Below are positions 30,227 through 38,819 of a stretch of DNA of 64,000 nt, piece after piece. The notes below the pieces were generated by a model. The model made no database searches, was not told the DNA's origin, and saw only the letters and a list, made by a program, of their open reading frames with translations. This DNA comes from Cladocopium goreaui (Eukaryota > Sar > Dinophyceae > Suessiales > Symbiodiniaceae). The DNA is taken from assembly GCA_947184155.2 (NCBI GenBank), contig CAMXCT020003668.1:810501-874500 (forward strand). The letters are read 5' to 3'. The position numbers and the translations under genes were made by a program. How positions within the stretch are numbered: the first letter of the stretch is position 1; the number at the start of each line of letters is the position of its first letter.

Positions 30227-32398
30227 ATGGGCATTCCACCTCCGGGGGCTCCCTCAATGCCGGCGTCTTTGCATGACTTCTCTTTGACGAGAACCTCAAT
30301 TCATAGAAAGCATGGCGATCCTTTTCCCCTCCCAAGGTTGAGAGAGGGCCTCCGTGCTGAATCTGCAGAGACTTCACTGCATCGGCGAGCTGATGAAGCG
30401 TTCAAATGTTTGAACGAACTCGCTGCAGTGCCTTTTGATGAGACCGTGAGGACATCGACTGCTTCTTTGACAAAAGTGCAGGAGTGGATTGTAAAGGATG
30501 TCCTCAGGAGAATCTCCCAGCATGGACATGCTCCGGACCTTACGGAGCAAGCGGCTTTGGATGAGATTGTCTCCTCAGAGCACCTGTATGAGCAGGAGGC
30601 CAACCATCTGGTCGGCTTCGATATCTCTAGGATTAAGGTGTTGCAGAGGCAAGCTAGACCTTCCTTGACTGTGGACTTGGCCTCCCCCGAAGCAAAGGCT
30701 TACCTGTTGAACTATAGAGAGCTGATTGAAAGACCCGCCTTTGAGCTTGAAGCTGATGGTTTTCAAGAGTCTTTGCCGACTCCATACTGGGATCCACTGC
30801 TTCGTCGTAGTCGAAAGAAGAGGGTGGAGTTGTATCAAGCTCTTTTCAGGTGTTCTTTGCTTTCCTTCCGAAGGAGGGAGAAGGCCCGAGCGGCATTCTT
30901 CACTGTTCGCAAAAAGGACAACTACCATCAGCGGCTCATTATAGATGCGCGTCAGGCCAATGCTTTCCATCATAGGCCTCCAACTACGCGGCTGGCGACC
31001 CCGGCCGGAATGGTCTCTCTAGACTTTTCTCCAGAGACCTTGGAGGCCAATGGTTTTGGTGGGATAGCGGGCAATGGCGATGATGATGATGATTCGCGCA
31101 TTCCGATTTCACCTCATGCCGAAACGGGAGACGTGGGCGATTGTTTCTACAACTTTCTCGTACCACAGTTGGCCAGCTGGTTTTCTTTGGGTGATTGGTT
31201 CACCGGGGCAGAGCTCTCTGCCTTGGGAATGAACCCAGGCACAATTTTTGATGACGACTCCCAGCGGGATTCGCCCTTGGAAGATTCAGAGTCAGTGGTG
31301 GCGTGTTTTTCTGGAATGGCAATGGGGTGGAGTTGGAGCCTGTTTTTGGCCAATGAGTCGGTGGTGCATCAGTCCTCTTTCCCTCGACAATGGGATCAAG
31401 ATGATATCATCCGAGACAAAGCCCCTCCTCCTCTTGTCCAGCCAGGGCGTCCAGCTGTTGGCATCTATGTCGACAACATCCAAGTTCTGGCGGGCGGGGC
31501 GGGTGAGGCTTCAAGTCGGATGTTAGGGATAGCGAACAGGTTCTCACAGTTGGGGATTCCCTATGACATTGACGATGTGCATGACAAGGTCGAAGTTGAA
31601 AGCCTAGGCATGAAGTTTGACTTTGCTGGAAGGGTAGCTGCCATGCCCAAACCTCGTCGGACGTGGAGACTCTGGCTGGCGACCCGTTGTCTTTTGAAGA
31701 GACGCCGCGTCCATGGCAAAGTTCTACAGGTTTGGTTGGGCCATGTCACACATCATTTTGCTTTGACTAGGTGTTGTATGTCTAGCTTGTCGGCATGTTA
31801 CAGGTTTGCGGAGGAGCACAAAGGTCACAGAGCTGTTGTTTGGCCGTCTGTCAAGAAGGAGCTGAGACATTGCTTGGGTCTTTTCTTTTTGGTCGAAATG
31901 GACCTCAGCGCGCCCACATCACCTGAGGTGCATGTCGGTGACTCAGCTGACTTGGGATACTCTTTGATGACCACTCAAGCCAGCCATGAAGAGATCAGGG
32001 CGGAACTCCGCTTCAAAGAAAGATGGCGTTTTATCACCAGTTCTGAACCTGTGCGTAGCTGTCCGCTTCCTCCACCCCAGGGTGAATGTCAAAGTTCGGC
32101 CTTCGTCACTGACCCCTTGCAGGAGTTCCACTACATGGGATCCCGCCGCAATGCAGGACTTGGCCGAAGCACTCAATTTGGCAGGTGGTTGGGTGAGCAA
32201 GTTAAGGATCCTCAATGGGAACAATGGTTGCGAGAAAGGCATGCCCGTTTTGAAGCAGCTCATAGACCACGCATTTCCTTGATACATGGTCCGGGGGTTC
32301 CGCCGGTCGCGTCCACATGGGACACGGCTGACAGATGGCGCCTCTTGGTCGCCAGACCTTGGGATCATCCCTCAGAGCATATAAACGCAAAGAGCTGA
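30227..32398 (+). CDS. Reverse transcriptase and RNase H N-part (element 3)
   Basis: The frame opens at 30194, but the first ATG is 30227, giving 723 residues. RT signatures are a fingers segment (NYHQRLIIDARQANA), motif A (TGDVGDCFYNF), a YFSGMAMG-like motif B (CFSGMAMGWSWS) and motif C read as GIYVDNIQVL, so YVDN (31466-31477) replaces YVDD. An acidic insertion (GDDDDDSR) separates fingers from motif A. The first strand of RNase H begins near VGDSADLGYSL. The rest of RNase H (third and fourth catalytic Asp) is in the next frame (32335-33702), after a -1 shift within a 64-nt overlap. No mutation other than the Asp-to-Asn change suggests decay. Confidence 0.75.
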   Translation: MGIPPPGAPSMPASLHDFSLTRTSIHRKHGDPFPLPRLREGLRAESAETSLHRRADEAFKCLNELAAVPFDETVRTSTASLTKVQEWIVKDVLRRISQHGHAPDLTEQAALDEIVSSEHLYEQEANHLVGFDISRIKVLQRQARPSLTVDLASPEAKAYLLNYRELIERPAFELEADGFQESLPTPYWDPLLRRSRKKRVELYQALFRCSLLSFRRREKARAAFFTVRKKDNYHQRLIIDARQANAFHHRPPTTRLATPAGMVSLDFSPETLEANGFGGIAGNGDDDDDSRIPISPHAETGDVGDCFYNFLVPQLASWFSLGDWFTGAELSALGMNPGTIFDDDSQRDSPLEDSESVVACFSGMAMGWSWSLFLANESVVHQSSFPRQWDQDDIIRDKAPPPLVQPGRPAVGIYVDNIQVLAGGAGEASSRMLGIANRFSQLGIPYDIDDVHDKVEVESLGMKFDFAGRVAAMPKPRRTWRLWLATRCLLKRRRVHGKVLQVWLGHVTHHFALTRCCMSSLSACYRFAEEHKGHRAVVWPSVKKELRHCLGLFFLVEMDLSAPTSPEVHVGDSADLGYSLMTTQASHEEIRAELRFKERWRFITSSEPVRSCPLPPPQGECQSSAFVTDPLQEFHYMGSRRNAGLGRSTQFGRWLGEQVKDPQWEQWLRERHARFEAAHRPRISLIHGPGVPPVASTWDTADRWRLLVARPWDHPSEHINAKS

Positions 32399-33702
32399 GG
32401 GTTTGCGTGATGGGCTTGCGCCGCCTTTGTAGGAGCTCAAGCAACTGCGGAACGGTCGCCTTGTCACTCAGTGACAACCTTGTCAGCTGCCTGGCAGTGG
32501 ATAAGGGCAGAAGCTCGTCAGGAGCTCTCAACGGCATCCTTCGTCGAGCTGCTGCCTACCAGATGGCTTGTCGGGTGCGCTGGCAGGTTCGTCACATACC
32601 GACCGACCGAAACATTGCTGACGGTCCGTCGAGATGGTTTCAGACCAAATCGAAGCTGAAGCATGAGGAGAGGAGCCGGCCGCCTCTGGATGGCCATGTG
32701 CTGGTGCCCGATTTTGAGGCAGGGAGATGTCCGTCTTTCTCTTCTACAGTTTCAGCAGAGAGATCTGAGCCCTCACGACGTGGCTTTATCCTTGAATTTT
32801 TCTCGGGCACTGCCAGACTCACTAGAGCTTTTGAGGAGAAGGGCCTCGCCACGCTGCCAGACATCGAAGTGGCCAAAGGACACCACTTCAATTTGCTGAG
32901 GAGAAAAACGCAGAAGTTCCTTTTGCAGCTGCTTTTGGAGGGAAAAGTGCTTTATGCTCATTTCGGCACACCATGTACTACTTTTTCTAGAGCTCGGCAT
33001 AACATCAAGAATGTCATGAAAGCTAGGCAGAAGGAAGCTGATGCAGTATCTTTGGCAATTTTTACAGCAAGAGCGATTAGGATCCTCATTAGATGTGGTG
33101 GGTACTTCACCCTCGAGAACCCGTTGACCAGCACGCTCTGGGAGTTTCAGCCAATTCGAGACCTGTTCAGATCCAAGGATGTCTTTTTCATCTCTTGGCA
33201 CATGTGTCAGTATGGGGCTTCTTGCAAGAAGCCAACTGGACTCCTGGGCAACATTCCCGGCCTTTCAGGCCTGGCGAAGAGCTGCGGGGGTGGTCACCGC
33301 CACCAACACCTGCGAGGCTCGGAAAGGGTATGGGATGAGGGTGTTTGGAAGAGTCGCAACCGCACAAAAAGCGCAGGGGCTTATCCCCCTCAACTCTGTC
33401 AGCAGTGGGCCTCTCTGGTTCAAGATTCAATAGGTCATCTTTTTCAACTTCCCCATGCCGTGATTCGAGACCAGTCACGACATGTCGAGTGGAGCCTTCA
33501 AGAAGCGGCCGTTGCCACCCGACATCGTGTCAAGACTGGCAAAAACGGAGCTGGTGCGCGCCATTTCCACACCGAGAACTCAGAGTTCACTGAGGAGGGG
33601 AAGCAGCATCTCAAAAGACACCCGGTCGTCTTCGGCCAACATACCAAGTCAGAAGCTGAAGAGATCCGCAGGGCCAACCAAGGTCAAAAAGATGGCTGTT
33701 AG
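32335..33702 (+). CDS. RNase H C-part and C5-MTase-like domain (element 3)
   Basis: This 455-residue frame starts at ATG 32335. Residues 40-100 complete an RNase H: SLSDNLVSCLAVDKG and IPTDRNIADGPSR. Residues 150-370 form a C5-methyltransferase-like domain: motif I FILEFFSGTARLTRAF, motif IV HFGTPCTTFSRAR (Cys214), motif VI-like YFTLENPLTSTLWEF (ENP in place of ENV), a CQYGASCKKPT segment, GGGHRHQHLRG and AGAYPPQLC. It is the most complete copy of the domain in the window. Canonical motifs IX-X (target recognition, GNSV) are not evident, so activity is uncertain. The last 70 codons overlap the YR frame and have an unlikely composition, so the true end may be earlier or the overlap may be real, as in DIRS. 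Confidence 0.7.
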   Translation: MAPLGRQTLGSSLRAYKRKELRVCVMGLRRLCRSSSNCGTVALSLSDNLVSCLAVDKGRSSSGALNGILRRAAAYQMACRVRWQVRHIPTDRNIADGPSRWFQTKSKLKHEERSRPPLDGHVLVPDFEAGRCPSFSSTVSAERSEPSRRGFILEFFSGTARLTRAFEEKGLATLPDIEVAKGHHFNLLRRKTQKFLLQLLLEGKVLYAHFGTPCTTFSRARHNIKNVMKARQKEADAVSLAIFTARAIRILIRCGGYFTLENPLTSTLWEFQPIRDLFRSKDVFFISWHMCQYGASCKKPTGLLGNIPGLSGLAKSCGGGHRHQHLRGSERVWDEGVWKSRNRTKSAGAYPPQLCQQWASLVQDSIGHLFQLPHAVIRDQSRHVEWSLQEAAVATRHRVKTGKNGAGARHFHTENSEFTEEGKQHLKRHPVVFGQHTKSEAEEIRRANQGQKDGC

Positions 33703-34669
33703 GGTTGACCTGGCGAACAAGCCTTTGCCGGTTCAGCTCCGTCTGAGAGCTCAACGGGTGACCCAGAAAACTTTGAATCGGTATCTTGCTGAGATAGAGT
33801 TGTTTAGACACTGGTTGAAGGAATGCAAAATGTCTTGGAGCTCCAAGAAGTTAGACTCTTACGCAACTAGGTATATCACTTTTTTGCAAGAGACTGAAAA
33901 ACGTGAAGTTCACCAAGCGACTTATTTTGTTTACGGCCTTCAACTTCTTCACTGTGATGTTCCTCGGCAGTTTTTCCTCCCCAATGCCAAGTTAGCCCTG
34001 AGCGGGTGGAAACACCAGCAGCCTGGCTCCATGCGACTCCCGGTGCCAGAAGAGGTGGTTTTTGACATGGCCATCTATTTTCTTTCTTTGGCAGAGATCG
34101 AGATGGCGATGGCACTAGTCCTTCAGATGCATTGCTATCTTCGTCCCTCTGAATGCCTTGGTTTGACAAAAGAGCACGTTTGCTTTCCTGCTCCTGGCAG
34201 ATACCGGAAGTGGGGCTTGCTGATCGCTCCTTCCACTCTGGGGCAGCAGACCAAAACTGGAAAATCAGACGACAGTGTGTTGATAGGTGATGTGAAGGGT
34301 ACCGCTTGGGTTGCCGATGTGTTTGCTTTGTTCATGAAGGGCGTGGAACATTTTCTTTTTCCTTCACTGACTTTGGCCAGCTATGAGACAGCCTGCCACA
34401 GAGCATCTCGACATTTGAAGTACCAAGAGGGCGCCGTCACACCCCATGTCATGCGACACACTGGGCCATCCAACGATATTTTCCACAAACGGAGAGACAT
34501 TCAGGCAGTGCAGAAGCGCGGGCGTTGGGAGGCAAAAGCTTCAGTGCGCCGCTACGAAAAAGCCAGCCTTTTGGTCAAACGCTGGGAGGTGGTTCATGAG
34601 TCCCGACGCCATGATGTCCTCGCGACGTCTCAGCATGTGCAATCTCACTTCCGCAGAGCCTTGCGTTAG
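33482..34669 (+). CDS. Tyrosine recombinase of element 3
   Basis: This 395-residue protein starts at ATG 33482 inside the previous frame; an alternative ATG is at residue 71. The core-binding domain is at about 85-190. The catalytic domain contains R221 (HCYLRPSECLG), a possible catalytic Lys near 258-261 (QTKTGK), the H-x-x-R box PHVMRH (H322, R325), W349 (KRGRW) and nucleophile Y358 (VRRYEK). All residues required for family activity are present. It would join a circular cDNA to the target. No Cys-rich tail is present, unlike the YR of element 1. Confidence 0.8.
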   Translation: MSSGAFKKRPLPPDIVSRLAKTELVRAISTPRTQSSLRRGSSISKDTRSSSANIPSQKLKRSAGPTKVKKMAVRVDLANKPLPVQLRLRAQRVTQKTLNRYLAEIELFRHWLKECKMSWSSKKLDSYATRYITFLQETEKREVHQATYFVYGLQLLHCDVPRQFFLPNAKLALSGWKHQQPGSMRLPVPEEVVFDMAIYFLSLAEIEMAMALVLQMHCYLRPSECLGLTKEHVCFPAPGRYRKWGLLIAPSTLGQQTKTGKSDDSVLIGDVKGTAWVADVFALFMKGVEHFLFPSLTLASYETACHRASRHLKYQEGAVTPHVMRHTGPSNDIFHKRRDIQAVQKRGRWEAKASVRRYEKASLLVKRWEVVHESRRHDVLATSQHVQSHFRRALR

Positions 34670-34708
34670 CTGCGACCGGTCGTTTCTCCCAGAACACAAT
34701 GTGGAATT

Positions 34709-34915
34709 TGCAAAGGGGTGGCTGTTTTGTTTTCATACATGTCTGAATGCAGCAGCCAGAGAATATCAGTGGCTGACCTCGGATGATTTTTTCCGAATGG
34801 ATCATCCTTTGGCATCACACTTTGCTGACTGGGTCTCAAAACATTCAGCACTTCGATGGGCATGCTGCAACAGTTGAATTTGCTGCAGACAGGTGAGTGA
34901 AAGTTGAGGAATTGT
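34709..34915 (+). repeat. B1 repeat of element 3 (207 bp)
   Basis: It starts 39 bp after the YR stop and is identical to 35019-35225. It ends GAGGAATTGT directly at A2. Confidence 0.95.
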
Positions 34916-34998
34916 TACAGTGAAACGTTGTGTAATTCCCATTGAACGGCATGAATCATGCCCGCAAAATTTAATATCCTCAAGGATCCTTTCGTTTT
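34915..34998 (+). repeat. A2 repeat of element 3 (84 bp)
   Basis: Identical to A1 at 28446-28529. It is separated from B2 by a 20-bp spacer (34999-35018). Confidence 0.95.
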
Positions 34999-35018
34999 CC
35001 CAATGCCAACCCGAAGCC

Positions 35019-35225
35019 TGCAAAGGGGTGGCTGTTTTGTTTTCATACATGTCTGAATGCAGCAGCCAGAGAATATCAGTGGCTGACCTCGGATGATTTT
35101 TTCCGAATGGATCATCCTTTGGCATCACACTTTGCTGACTGGGTCTCAAAACATTCAGCACTTCGATGGGCATGCTGCAACAGTTGAATTTGCTGCAGAC
35201 AGGTGAGTGAAAGTTGAGGAATTGT
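35019..35225 (+). repeat. B2 repeat of element 3 (207 bp)
   Basis: Identical to B1. It ends GAGGAATTGT, after which the TA microsatellite resumes. Confidence 0.95.
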
Positions 35226-35890
35226 ATATATATATATGTAGATATATGTAGATATATGTAGATATATGTAGATATATGTAGATAGATGTAGATATATGTA
35301 GATATATGTGTATATGTATATATGTGTATATATGTATATATGTGTATATGTGTATATATGTATATATCTATATATCTATATATCTATATATGTATATATG
35401 TATATATGTATATATGTATATATGTATATATGTATATATGTGTATATGTGTATATGTGTATGTGTGTATGTGTGTATGTGTGTATATGTATATATGTATA
35501 TATGTATATATGTATATATGTATATATGTATATATGTATATATGTATATTTGTATATATGTATATATGTATATATGTATATATGTATATGTGTATATGTA
35601 TATATGTATATATGTATATATGTATATATGTACATATGTATATATGTATATATGTATATATGTGTATATGTGTATATGTGTATATGTGTATATGTGTATA
35701 TGTATATATGTATATATGTATATATGTATATATGTATATGTGTGTATATATATATATACATGTATGTATGTATGTATGTATGTAAATGTAATGTAGTGTA
35801 ATGTGGTGTGATGCAATGTAACGTAACGTCATGTATGTATATATGTATGTATATACATGATATGCGACGATATACATACATGTATTTGTA
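35226..35890. repeat. TATATG/GTATAT microsatellite, right flank of element 3
   Basis: This hexamer-type TA/TG array, including (GTAGATATAT)n and (TATGTA)n blocks, is continuous with the array left of the element. The YICIYVYM-type open frames over it are artefacts. Confidence 0.95.
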
Positions 35891-36348
35891 GATTCGCAGA
35901 TCTGCAATGACTCCATTCCATTGGGGGGACCAAACTTCTTTCGGTCGAGCGGGTCACAGTTAATATGTCGCCCATCAAGCTGTTGGCCCAAGCTTTTGCA
36001 GCTTGAAGCATGCAGTGCTTTGGTTCTCCATCGCAGCGATTGGTGGCTTGTGCATCAACCCTCAACGGAGTGCGACCACCAAAGTTTGGGAACTGTCATT
36101 TTGGAGGCATCTGTGGGCAAGCAAGAGATGTCCCTGCAGCCGATCAGCAACACTTTTAATGTGTATTTTTTTTATTGGTGAACAAAATTAGGGACAGGCT
36201 TTTGCTAAACATAGACGACATCCAGCAACATTCCGGTTTTCGTTCACTATTTTCGCTGAAATATTGAATTCCAGGGTTCACTTAGATGATTTTGGGGTTC
36301 AGATGTGCAGTGCAGCGTGGTCCTTGATTCGTTTTGGCCAAACCTAAG

Positions 36349-37368
36349 GTTTTCATTTGTAGCGCAGTGGCCTGTGCAGCCCGCGGCCGTAGGAGATCTC
36401 CTCCAAAGGGTGGTGGCACTCAACCGGTCAGGATCAAAGATGTTGATGTGTTGGATCTTGCGCAGGACACAGTGCTGAGATTTGTGGAAAGGGACGGTTA
36501 CCCGGTGATTCGAGAATTGAAATTTGTGGAGCAGAGCGAAGACGAGGAACTTCTTGTTCCAGGGCCTCCTCACAGAAATTTGAAATTGGGGCCTCACAAT
36601 TGGGCGCCCCGCCACAGCCCAGATGAGGCACATCGTTTGTTTTACAAACTGGCGCTGGGGGGTCATTGCTCCGAAGTGTCCTACTTGTATTTGGAGCTCT
36701 TCAATGCTGTTAAAAGTGGGGTCAGACACCGTTTGGTCTTTAGAGGACAAAAAATCCAGGACATGAAGCTATGTGTTGGCTTTGTCACTCATAAATATAG
36801 AAAACTCACGCTGGCAGAGGATTTTGGCAGGAACTATTGGCAACACTCTCGAGAGGTGCATTGTGGTGCACGAAACCATGTCTGGCTGGAGTTTTCCACG
36901 TTTTGCGAGAACGGAGACTTTGTGCTTGACCTGACAGGAATCCAGTTTGACATGACTGGGTCCAAGGATATGAAGTACATACATGTTTGTCAAGCCTCAG
37001 ATCCCAAATATAAGAACTATCAAAAATGCTATGACATTTCATCAAAACGAATGCCCGTCCATTTCCTTCATTGGGCAATGCCCCGGGGTATGAGCGGAAA
37101 CTCTGTGCTTCGCATGGCTGCTCGTTTTCTGGAAAGGACAAGTTGGATGCGTCCTGATCCTGGAGGTATTATTGCATTGCGTGTTTACCTCATGTTTACT
37201 AGAGTTTCGACGGGTGTGTTTGATTTGCCCACAATTGAAGCCGTTTGTGACTTGAGCATGGAAGAAGTTAGATTGAAGGAAGTTTTCGCAGCCCGAGAAA
37301 TGGCATCAAGGCTGGGTGTAGCAAATCCATATGACTCACAGCCCAATGACGGCTGCACCCTGATGTAG
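36349..37368 (+). CDS. Large 3'-terminal exon, possible cysteine-peptidase fold
   Basis: About 340 codons end at TAG 37366-37368. The frame starts after an in-frame stop with no early ATG, so this is an exon; acceptor candidates are CCTAAG|G (36349) and the AGs at 36362 and 36367. The sequence shows a Cys at a helix start (LALGGHCSEVSYLYLELF), a His in NHVWLEF and an Asp in FVLDLTGIQFD. This order of Cys, HVW and LDLT-QF recalls transglutaminase-like or NlpC-like cysteine-peptidase folds; the assignment is mine, not proven. The C-terminus is helical (MEEVRLKEVFAAREM). Upstream exons are not identified. Confidence 0.5.
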   Translation, partial: VFICSAVACAARGRRRSPPKGGGTQPVRIKDVDVLDLAQDTVLRFVERDGYPVIRELKFVEQSEDEELLVPGPPHRNLKLGPHNWAPRHSPDEAHRLFYKLALGGHCSEVSYLYLELFNAVKSGVRHRLVFRGQKIQDMKLCVGFVTHKYRKLTLAEDFGRNYWQHSREVHCGARNHVWLEFSTFCENGDFVLDLTGIQFDMTGSKDMKYIHVCQASDPKYKNYQKCYDISSKRMPVHFLHWAMPRGMSGNSVLRMAARFLERTSWMRPDPGGIIALRVYLMFTRVSTGVFDLPTIEAVCDLSMEEVRLKEVFAAREMASRLGVANPYDSQPNDGCTLM

Positions 37369-38819
37369 CGCAGAAACATGGCGTACAGTGACTAGCTTAC
37401 AGGTTTTTTTAAAGCTTTGGCGGCCAAAACGTGATTCCGCTTCAATCAGAAGAAAATCCAGATGTTAGGAAAATCATCTATTATATGTATATATTATATA
37501 TTATATATATGTATATACACGCATATTTTGAGTCTTGAGGAACTTGGCTTTGCAGATGACTCCTGTCTGTCCGTGTTGGTGGCACCTTGAAATCTCTGAT
37601 GTCAGGCCGTCTCAGGCGCCATCGATTTCGGAAGGGCCGATAGGGGTAGCTCCGAACAAATTCTGGAAGTCCGACCCCACATCTCTCTATTTGATGGTGG
37701 AGAAGGTCAATAATTTGAGGAATGGCTTCACTTTGTAATCTGAGGCTTTCGATTCACTTAGTCAACCTTTCTTGGTGATCACGCTGAAGGCCCTTGACAG
37801 GGTGCTGGCCAGACTGTGTCGTGCCCTTCAGCGAGTTGGCGCACCCAGTGCCATTTTTTCTGCCATAAACCATCCCCAAAATCTCAAAATCACCAGTTTT
37901 ATGGGTGGTATAAACCATCCCAAAAGGGTAGGTGTTGTTTGGTTTATCACATTAGGACACTTTCTTGCTTATAACTTACCAGACATTCTTTGGGATGATT
38001 TGATTGACACCATATGTTTCATATCAAAATTGTATCGACCCATTTTCAAACTATATAACTTATATAACCATATATACACATATGACACATATGTATGAAA
38101 TCAACTATCATTAACCGATATTTTTGTTGGTACCGAGTCATATCTCGTTGATTTGTGGGAGACCGCCAGAGACCGAGGCTCCGCGCGAGCTGCGGCATCA
38201 GAGCCTTCAAATGCTGAAACCACGTGTGCAGGTGCTGCTGTGCTGCCGCTGCCGGGTTTCGGTGGCATTACATGATAAGAATGAGGCAAAACTTTCACCT
38301 AAGACAAGTACCAATGAAGATGCGATATGGAATGGAATGGTTTGTTATGTTTATGCTGTAGGAAGTTATGTCACATTTCACATAATGTCATTTAAGGTTC
38401 TGTTTGTATTTATAAACAAATGATGTATATCTATCTAGGCAATGTTATCTAATCTCATCTAAACTAATCTAATCTCATCTAATCTCATCCATACCTACTC
38501 TTATCTAATCCTATCCGATCTTGTGCGACGTCTATCCAATCCAACTTATCTATCTTATCTATACATCCACCTATCGATCCATCTGCAACGCAGCAACAGT
38601 ACATCCATACATCCATACATCCACACGTAAATAAATGCATGCATACATGACATGACATGACCATTTACTTTATGTTTACATTTGCATTTAACTTTACATT
38701 TACAGTGACAGTTGCTGTTACAGTTACCGTTACAGTCGCGGATACATTTATATTTTTATTTGCAATTACATTTAGATTACATACACACATTGGATGACCT
38801 GATATTCACATTCCGGCAG
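37369..38819. other. Non-coding sequence between exons
   Basis: No supported coding segment. It includes TA runs (37481-37515), an imperfect palindrome with ATAAACCATCCC (37866-37925), degenerate ATCTA/ATCTC repeats (38430-38560) and TTACA/ACAGT tracts (38650-38770). A stretch near 38150-38260 has coding-like composition in two frames but no clear exon borders. Confidence 0.35.

Larger units (their letters stand above)
28446..35225 (+). mobile_element. Complete YR retrotransposon with split direct repeats, element 3
   Basis: This 6,780-bp element has the full A1...B1-A2-B2 end structure: A1 28446-28529 and A2 34915-34998 (84 bp each, identical), B1 34709-34915 and B2 35019-35225 (207 bp each, identical). 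Five open frames overlap in turn: membrane protein (28546-28995), Gag-like (28992-30197), RT/RNase H (30227-32398), RNase H end plus MTase-like (32335-33702) and YR (33482-34669). There are no LTRs, integrase or visible target duplication, as expected for YR elements. The structure matches the Ngaro/PAT group. The RNase H and MTase domains and the overlap of YR with the preceding frame recall DIRS, although DIRS MTases are of the Dam type. Identical ends and long open frames argue for recent activity. Confidence 0.9.

Noticed and set aside
35306-35991. YICIYVYM-type open frames of 140-200 codons
   Set aside because: Microsatellite translation on both strands.
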